Origin: Candidatus Woesearchaeota archaeon | GTDB lineage: Archaea; Nanobdellota; Nanobdellia; Woesearchaeales; UBA11716 | DNA: 6,272 nt | Assembly (NCBI GenBank): GCA_013329175.1 | Contig: DUKR01000037.1 | Location: 1-6,272 of the forward strand | Direction of reading: 5' to 3' | Shown: positions 1 to 3,746 of the stretch, in pieces | Layout: every line of letters begins with the position of its first letter | How positions within the stretch are numbered: position 1 is the first letter of the stretch | Position numbers and translations under genes: made by a program | Notes under the pieces: model-generated | What the model saw: only the letters and a program-made list of their open reading frames with translations | What the model was told of the DNA's origin: nothing | The model's database searches: none

Positions 1-37
1 ACTGCTGATGCTTGCTACTGAATTTGGAGGGCAATAA
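1..37 (+). CDS. Possible 3' tip of an upstream gene (partial)
   Basis: The frame starting at base 2 is open from the window edge and reads LLMLATEFGGQ before a TAA stop at 35-37. That stop lies one base before the ATG of the DsrE-family gene, and the ribosome binding site of that gene sits inside the last codons. This is the normal arrangement of tightly packed prokaryotic operons. Only 11 codons are visible, so no family can be named. The frame at base 1 also ends nearby (TGA at 19-21), so the choice of frame is a guess based on the tight spacing. Confidence 0.3.
   Translation, partial: LLMLATEFGGQ
25..31 (+). promoter_or_regulatory. Ribosome binding site that fixes the DsrE-family start
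   Basis: TGGAGGG lies 7 nt before the ATG at 39. A longer frame beginning with TTG at 12 would place this purine-rich site inside the coding sequence, so the ATG at 39 is preferred. It is the only clear Shine-Dalgarno motif before a start codon in the window; the other main genes appear leaderless or coupled. Confidence 0.7.
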
Positions 38-38
38 C

Positions 39-362
39 ATGAGATTCGGAATTGTAGTAAGTACAAACGAGCCAGAAACAGTTTGGAACGCTTTTAGATT
101 TGGGGTTGCTTCACTAAAAGCAGGCCATGAAGTGAAAGTATTCCTGATGAGCAAAGGCGTTGAAATAGAAGACATCAATGATGAAAAATACAATGTAAAG
201 GAGCAGACAGGCTCATTCATAGAGGGCAAAGGCCAGATATTAGCCTGCGGCACATGCTTAAAATCTAGGCATAAGGGGGAAAGCAACGTATGCCCAATCT
301 CAACCATGAAGGATTTGCTAAAATTAGTTGAGGAGTCGGACAAAGTACTAACTTTTGGCTGA
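39..362 (+). CDS. DsrE/DsrF-like family protein
   Basis: A 107-residue cytosolic protein with the DsrE-like fold pattern. The N-terminal strand RFGIVVSTNEPETVWNAFRF leads into a helix, then AGHEVKVFLMSKGVE gives the second strand. A Cys-rich segment LACGTCLKS follows (Cys70 and Cys73), then Cys85 in NVCPIST, and the C-terminal helix DLLKLVEESDKVLTFG. In this family the cysteine after the third strand is the usual site of sulfur (persulfide) binding or relay, and small archaeal members are about this length. The protein ends where archaeal homologues usually end, so it looks complete. No sulfur-oxidation or tRNA-thiolation partner is visible, so the substrate is unknown and a specific Dsr or Tus role should not be assumed. 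It may be the last gene of an operon entering from the left. Confidence 0.75.
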   Translation: MRFGIVVSTNEPETVWNAFRFGVASLKAGHEVKVFLMSKGVEIEDINDEKYNVKEQTGSFIEGKGQILACGTCLKSRHKGESNVCPISTMKDLLKLVEESDKVLTFG

Positions 363-485
363 CAATAGGGAAGACGTAGAAAGATTTGTAAGGGTTTGCC
401 AGGCGCTGTGTTGGGACGCATATTGAAAAACATAATTGCAGTCACCTTTCTTCATCCTAATAAATAACAAATCCAACCCAAAACC
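363..485. other. Spacer between the DsrE-family gene and the uvrB promoter
   Basis: No convincing gene is present. A frame open from 352 to a TGA at 424-426 reads ADNREDVERFVRVCQALCW and resembles coding sequence, but it is only about 24 codons long and has no start or ribosome binding site. It may be a decayed remnant. No strong terminator hairpin was seen; a pyrimidine-rich stretch at about 441-451 could aid termination. Confidence 0.4.
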
Positions 486-493
486 CTTATAAC
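486..493 (+). promoter_or_regulatory. Archaeal TATA box of uvrB (leaderless)
   Basis: CTTATAAC is centred about 27 nt before the uvrB ATG at 517 and is preceded by an A-rich stretch that could act as a BRE. This spacing puts transcription start at or within a few bases of the ATG. The bases just before the ATG are pyrimidines (TTTCCTTTTTCC), so there is no Shine-Dalgarno site. Confidence 0.6.
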
Positions 494-516
494 CACCCCA
501 ATGCTTTCCTTTTTCC

Positions 517-2478
517 ATGCCTACAGCTCCGGAAAGAATATCCGTTCCCTTCAGGCTTAAAGCCCAGTTCAGGCCGGCAGGCTCGCAGCCAGAAGCAATC
601 AAAAAGCTGGTTGAAGGCCTGAATGAAAAGCAGCAGTTCCAGACTCTTCTTGGTGTTACCGGCTCAGGCAAGACATTCACCATGGCTAATGTCATCCAGC
701 ATGCGCAACGGCCGGCATTGGTATTAGCGCACAACAAAACCCTTGCTGCGCAGCTGTATAATGAATTCAAAGAGTTCTTTCCTGACAACAGGGTTGAATA
801 CTTTGTCTCCTACTATGACTATTACCAGCCTGAATCCTACATCCCGCAAAAAGACCAGTACATCGAGAAAGATGCGCAAATCAATCCAAAAATCGAGCAG
901 ATGCGGCTCTCTACAACATCATCCATCATGTCAAGGCGCGATGTGATTGTTGTCGCATCGGTTTCGTGCATCTACGGCCTTGGCAATCCCGAAACCTATG
1001 CCCACATGGGAATCATTGTCAAACAAGAAGAAAAAATGAACCGCAATGAATTGATTGGAAAATTAGTGTCCCTGCAGTTTGAGCGCAATGATATTGAACT
1101 CATGCCGGGAAGATTCAGGGTGCGGGGTGATACCATTGATGTGATTCCAGGCGAATACAATAACATCATAAGAATCGAGTTGTTTGGCGATGAAGTGGAA
1201 AGAATTTCTGAAATTGACAAGAACACAGGTGACAAAAAGGACTTGTTCAATTACTACACCATTTTTCCTGCCCGCCACTTCGTGATTGAAGAAGAGGACA
1301 AGCAAAAAGCAATTGCAGCAATTAAAGAAGAGCTTGCAGAGCGCCTTCCTGAATTGGAAATGCTTGAAGCCCATCGGCTAAAGCAAAGGACGCTCTACGA
1401 CCTTGAGATGATTGAAGAAACCGGCTACTGCAAGGGAATTGAGAACTATTCACGGCATTTTGAAGGCAGAAAATCAGGAGAGCGGGCGTATTGCCTCCTT
1501 GATTACATGCCTAAAGATTTTTTGCTGTTTATCGATGAGTCGCACCAGACCATCCCGCAGGTGCATGGGATGTATAAAGGAGACTACTCAAGGAAAAAAT
1601 CCCTTGTTGACTATGGGTTTCGGCTTCCTTGCGCATTTGACAACCGCCCATTGAAATTTGAGGAATTCAGGGAATTCATGCGAAACACTATTTTTGTCTC
1701 TGCAACACCTGCTGAGTATGAGTCAAAGATGTCATCCCAAATTGTTGAGCAGATAATCAGGCCTACAGGCCTTGTTGACCCGCCAGTTGAAGTGCGAAAG
1801 ACAAGTGGGCAGATGGATGACCTGATGAAGGAGATTACAGCAACAATTGCAAAGGGATATAGGTGCTTGGTGACGACCCTGACTAAGAGGCTTGCTGAAG
1901 AGCTTTCTGACTTTTTAGCAGCTAAAGGGATTAAGACGCGCTACCTGCATTCTGAAATTGAGACGCTTGAGCGAACGGAACTTATTCGTGAATTGCGTTT
2001 AGGAAAGTTTGATGTTCTTGTGGGGATTAATCTTCTTCGTGAAGGACTTGACATCCCTGAAATAGGGTTTATTGGTATTTTGGATGCAGATAAAGAGGGA
2101 TTTTTACGCAATGCACGCTCCCTGATTCAGATTATAGGGAGAGCAGCACGAAATATGGATTCCCATGTTGTACTATATGCTGACAGGCAGACAGATTCAA
2201 TACAAGAAGCACTTGCTGAGACAAAGCGAAGGCGGGAAATGCAGCTGGCATTCAACAAGAGGCATGGCATAACGCCAAAGACTATCATCAAGCCTATCCG
2301 CGAGAAAGAAGTGGACATCAAGGACACAAAATCAATCCCTAAGGCAGAGATTCCGAACATGATTATTGAACTGGAAGCAGATATGAGGGAAGCAGCAGAT
2401 GCTCTTGACTTTGAGCTGGCGATAGCATTGAGGGATAAGATGGCTAAACTAAGGGAGCGGCTAGGGAAAAAGCAGTAA
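517..2478 (+). CDS. uvrB: Excinuclease ABC subunit B (UvrB)
   Basis: UvrB is the damage-verification helicase-like subunit of UvrABC nucleotide excision repair. It receives damaged DNA from UvrA and recruits the UvrC nuclease. The 653-residue length matches bacterial UvrB (about 660-670), and all landmarks are present: Walker A GVTGSGKT (46-53); the tyrosine-rich beta-hairpin around YYDYYQPESYIPQ (99-111) that clamps DNA; LMPGRFRVRGDTIDV (195-209) in the domain contacting UvrA; DESH of motif II (340-343); VSATPAEYE (394-402); LLREGLDIPE (506-515); the arginine motif QIIGRAARN (538-546); and a C-terminal UVR helical hairpin (about 612-650) used for UvrC binding. No frameshift or lost residue was noticed. 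uvrA and uvrC are not in the window. Archaeal UvrB is generally regarded as acquired from bacteria. The ATG follows a TATA-like box with leaderless spacing. Confidence 0.98.
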   Translation: MPTAPERISVPFRLKAQFRPAGSQPEAIKKLVEGLNEKQQFQTLLGVTGSGKTFTMANVIQHAQRPALVLAHNKTLAAQLYNEFKEFFPDNRVEYFVSYYDYYQPESYIPQKDQYIEKDAQINPKIEQMRLSTTSSIMSRRDVIVVASVSCIYGLGNPETYAHMGIIVKQEEKMNRNELIGKLVSLQFERNDIELMPGRFRVRGDTIDVIPGEYNNIIRIELFGDEVERISEIDKNTGDKKDLFNYYTIFPARHFVIEEEDKQKAIAAIKEELAERLPELEMLEAHRLKQRTLYDLEMIEETGYCKGIENYSRHFEGRKSGERAYCLLDYMPKDFLLFIDESHQTIPQVHGMYKGDYSRKKSLVDYGFRLPCAFDNRPLKFEEFREFMRNTIFVSATPAEYESKMSSQIVEQIIRPTGLVDPPVEVRKTSGQMDDLMKEITATIAKGYRCLVTTLTKRLAEELSDFLAAKGIKTRYLHSEIETLERTELIRELRLGKFDVLVGINLLREGLDIPEIGFIGILDADKEGFLRNARSLIQIIGRAARNMDSHVVLYADRQTDSIQEALAETKRRREMQLAFNKRHGITPKTIIKPIREKEVDIKDTKSIPKAEIPNMIIELEADMREAADALDFELAIALRDKMAKLRERLGKKQ

Positions 2479-2480
2479 TC

Positions 2481-2488
2481 TTTTTAGG
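2481..2488 (+). promoter_or_regulatory. Probable TATA-like element of the relBE-type operon
   Basis: TTTTTAGG is centred about 27 nt before the antitoxin ATG at 2512, the same spacing as for uvrB and asnB-dph6. It is a weaker match to the archaeal consensus than those two. No Shine-Dalgarno motif precedes the ATG, so a leaderless transcript is likely. The element starts three bases after the uvrB stop. Confidence 0.4.
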
Positions 2489-2495
2489 CTATAGC
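2488..2495. promoter_or_regulatory. Candidate antitoxin operator (palindrome)
   Basis: GCTATAGC is a perfect 8-bp palindrome between the TATA-like element and the predicted transcription start. It is flanked by inverted TAGG (2485-2488) and CCTA (2498-2501). Ribbon-helix-helix antitoxins usually repress their own operon by binding short palindromes at this position. The link is inferred from location only. Confidence 0.3.
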
Positions 2496-2511
2496 GCCCT
2501 ATATACTTGAT

Positions 2512-2733
2512 ATGGCAACAACCACTATCCAAATAAGTAAGAATCTTCTTGAGAGCCTGAAAGCGAGGAAGATGTATGACAAGGAGAGTTATGAAGACAT
2601 CATCCGTGACCTTTTAGAAGACTTAATGGAATTATCAGAAGAGACAAAACGTGATATTACGATTTCTGAAAAAGAGATTACGGGGGGAAAGACCATCCAT
2701 TTTGCAGAAGTAAAAAGGCGCCTTGGTCTGTGA
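2512..2733 (+). CDS. Ribbon-helix-helix antitoxin (RelB/VapB-like)
   Basis: A 73-residue antitoxin of a type II module. The N-terminus ATTTIQISKNLLESLKARK (2-20) is the DNA-contacting beta strand and first helix of a ribbon-helix-helix domain. DKESYEDIIRDLLEDLMEL (23-41) supplies the second helix, with the SYEDII pattern common in archaeal antitoxins of this group. The charged C-terminal part (about 42-73, ending in FAEVKRRLGL) is the region expected to wrap the toxin. The RelE-type toxin starts one base after the stop. By family knowledge the protein neutralises the toxin and represses its own promoter, and a candidate palindrome lies upstream. Similar antitoxins pair with either RelE or VapC toxins, so the name relB rests on the neighbour. 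Confidence 0.85.
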   Translation: MATTTIQISKNLLESLKARKMYDKESYEDIIRDLLEDLMELSEETKRDITISEKEITGGKTIHFAEVKRRLGL

Positions 2734-2734
2734 A

Positions 2735-2986
2735 ATGTATACGCTTGAGTTTACGCCGCATGCGTTCAAGCAGTTCGAGCGGCTGCTGCGACAGGCACAG
2801 GAAAGGATTTCTGCTACACTTCAGCGCATCACCTTCAGACCTTTCCCTCACGTGAAAAGGCTTGTGGGAGGCCCCTATTTCAAGCTGAGAGTAGGTGATT
2901 ACCGGGTGATTCATGATATCAGAGGACGGCAGCTTGTCATCATGGTGGTCAAAGTAGGGCACCGCAAAAACGTCAATAAGGATTAG
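2735..2986 (+). CDS. relE: RelE/ParE-family toxin
   Basis: An 83-residue toxin of the RelE superfamily, which cuts mRNA on the ribosome. Features seen: MYTLEFTPHAFKQFERL opening strand and helix, a second basic helix (23-35), then the core KLRVGDYRVIHDI (50-62), VIMVVKVG (68-75) and the C-terminal HRKNV (76-80). Arg52, Arg57 and Arg77 correspond to the basic residues that hold and cleave mRNA in characterised RelE proteins. The ATG at 2735 is one base after the antitoxin stop (TGA-A-ATG), so translation is probably coupled; an in-frame TTG at 2723 would add four residues overlapping the antitoxin and is less likely. One oddity is Asn81 where homologues such as HRKSIY-type archaeal RelE carry Tyr. 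The protein is otherwise full length. A ParE-like gyrase target is less likely but cannot be excluded. Confidence 0.88.
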   Translation: MYTLEFTPHAFKQFERLLRQAQERISATLQRITFRPFPHVKRLVGGPYFKLRVGDYRVIHDIRGRQLVIMVVKVGHRKNVNKD

Positions 2987-3001
2987 GCAAGGAGCTGAAC
3001 A

Positions 3002-3140
3002 TCTGTCAACTGTTTCTATCACAAGGTTTTCAATTGCGAGAGCATAGCTGATGCAGTCGGCGTAGCTTAACTTTTCTTTTTTTGTAAGAGGGGCTTCCTT
3101 TGGTAATCGCTCACTATTCTGAAAGCCATTGTGCTCATCT
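3002..3140 (-). pseudogene. Remnant of a VapC-like PIN-domain toxin
   Basis: On the minus strand the frame through 3140-3002 contains PLTKKEKLSYADCISYALA (about 3083-3027 reading leftwards), followed by IEN. This resembles the third conserved block of archaeal VapC PIN toxins, where the Asp of the 'YAD' motif is one of the acidic metal ligands for RNA cleavage. The expected following block (a FLTGD-like strand with the last acidic residue) is missing; the frame goes on into VIETVDRCSAP and then into the antisense of relE. The N-terminal block with the first catalytic Asp is also not visible upstream, where stop codons interrupt the frames. I infer a fragment of a PIN toxin gene left beside the relE module. 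The match is short and made by eye. Confidence 0.4.
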
Positions 3141-3340
3141 CTCCCCCGCCTCTCCAAAAATACACGTATGCGGCAGCGCATAATCAGGAGGCAGTTGACT
3201 GCGCCAGAGAATTCTTTTTCTTTCTTTCACTCTTCGGAATTTTCATTGACGAGATTGACTATAATGGAAAAGGAGGAAGGTACCAAGTGAGTTGTAGAAG
3301 CAAGAAAAGCATAGCTATTGACATTTTTTTCAATGATTAG
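3131..3340 (+). CDS. Unidentified small ORF or gene fragment
   Basis: A 69-codon frame ending with TAG at 3338-3340. The first half (to about 3215) overlaps the antisense PIN remnant and looks non-native. The second half reads like real protein: LFGIFIDEIDYNGKGG followed by RYQVSCRSKKSIAIDIFFND. The pattern of a glycine-rich turn, an amphipathic strand, SKKSI and a short aromatic helix faintly recalls the end of LAGLIDADG homing endonucleases, or the C-terminal region of other nucleic-acid enzymes, but this is not a firm match. No promoter or ribosome binding site precedes the nominal start (TTG at 3131). A seven-T run at about 3324-3330 next to the end is a possible frameshift site. It is most likely a 3' remnant. 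Confidence 0.25.
   Translation: MLISPPPLQKYTYAAAHNQEAVDCAREFFFFLSLFGIFIDEIDYNGKGGRYQVSCRSKKSIAIDIFFND
3160..3180. repeat. Imperfect 21-bp direct repeat, copy 1
   Basis: ATACACGTATGCGGCAGCGC plus a final A matches the segment at 3606-3626 at 18 of 21 positions, including the exact block CGGCAGCGCA. The flanks do not match. It could be an old duplication, a binding site or chance. Confidence 0.3.
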
Positions 3341-3387
3341 TTGTAAATGATTCTAACAGCCCCAAAGTGAGCTGGCGCCTTATTCAA

Positions 3388-3406
3388 GTGAGGCTTGCAG
3401 CCTCAC
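3388..3406 (+). terminator. Perfect hairpin with downstream T tract (possible terminator)
   Basis: GTGAGGCT (3388-3395) and AGCCTCAC (3399-3406) form a perfect 8-bp stem with a TGC loop. A run of seven T and a TTCTTCTC stretch follow at 3423-3436. The distance between stem and T run (16 nt) is longer than in a classical intrinsic terminator, although archaeal termination depends mainly on the T run. It could equally be a mobile-element end or a protein-binding palindrome. Confidence 0.35.
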
Positions 3407-3605
3407 GGACTGGTATGCAACCTTTTTTTCTTCTCAGTTATCCTGCCCGCCGATTTCCTATTAGCTTATACGGGCATCAATCCAGAAAAACAGGCCATTA
3501 CTGCTGTGTTTGTTGCAGCAGCCTCACTCCTGCCCTCTCTTTTTTTGCCAGATGTAATCTTGCTCCTGAAAATTCCGTCATGCGCTGCAAAGTCGCCCAT
3601 CTTTC

Positions 3606-3626
3606 ATGCACGCATTCGGCAGCGCA
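3606..3626. repeat. Imperfect 21-bp direct repeat, copy 2
   Basis: ATGCACGCATTCGGCAGCGC plus a final A is the partner of the copy at 3160-3180 (18 of 21 identical, same orientation, about 446 bp apart). It lies in the stretch without recognisable genes. Confidence 0.3.
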
Positions 3627-3716
3627 CAGCCCTATGCTGATGGCTGCCTGCGTTTGTATTGAGAAATGCCCCTCAAGCCGCTTCAGGAAGGTGAAGTATT
3701 ACTTCCTTTGGCAAGG

Positions 3717-3724
3717 CTTAAATT
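3717..3724 (+). promoter_or_regulatory. Archaeal TATA box of asnB-dph6 (leaderless)
   Basis: CTTAAATT is centred about 26-27 nt before the ATG at 3747 and is preceded by GCAAGG, a plausible purine-rich BRE. The sequence just before the ATG is TTTCTTCCTCCG, with no Shine-Dalgarno motif, so transcription probably starts at or very near the ATG. Confidence 0.6.
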
Positions 3725-3746
3725 CCCATAGTGATTTCTTCCTCCG

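Larger units (their letters stand above)
2987..3746. other. Gene-poor, probably decayed accessory region
   Basis: About 760 bp between relE and asnB-dph6 hold no intact gene. Contents are an antisense PIN-domain remnant (about 3026-3140), an unidentified plus-strand ORF (3131-3340), a perfect hairpin (3388-3406) with a downstream T tract, two copies of an imperfect 21-bp repeat, and the asnB-dph6 promoter. T-rich runs at 3068-3082, 3212-3228 and 3423-3436 could act as archaeal poly-T terminators. Short frames such as a hydrophobic one on the plus strand (3395-3640) and an Ala/Glu/Arg-rich one on the minus strand (3498-3698) lack start signals and recognisable families. Confidence 0.6.

Noticed and set aside
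12..38. Upstream TTG start for the DsrE-family gene
   Set aside because: It would place the GGAGGG ribosome binding site inside the coding sequence, and the nine extra residues are not family-like.
348..788. Minus-strand open frame of 146 codons spanning the uvrB 5' end
   Set aside because: It covers the uvrB promoter and start antisense, and its translation has no family-like pattern; UvrB on the other strand is unambiguous.
3067..3083. T-rich tract after relE as a terminator
   Set aside because: It is the antisense of the Lys-rich KKEK segment of the PIN remnant and has no hairpin; it may still aid archaeal termination but is not distinctive enough to call.
3395..3640. Hydrophobic 81-codon plus-strand frame (possible membrane protein)
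   Set aside because: It starts with TTG inside the hairpin, is preceded directly by a stop, has no ribosome binding site or promoter, and matches no family I recognise; at best a fragment.
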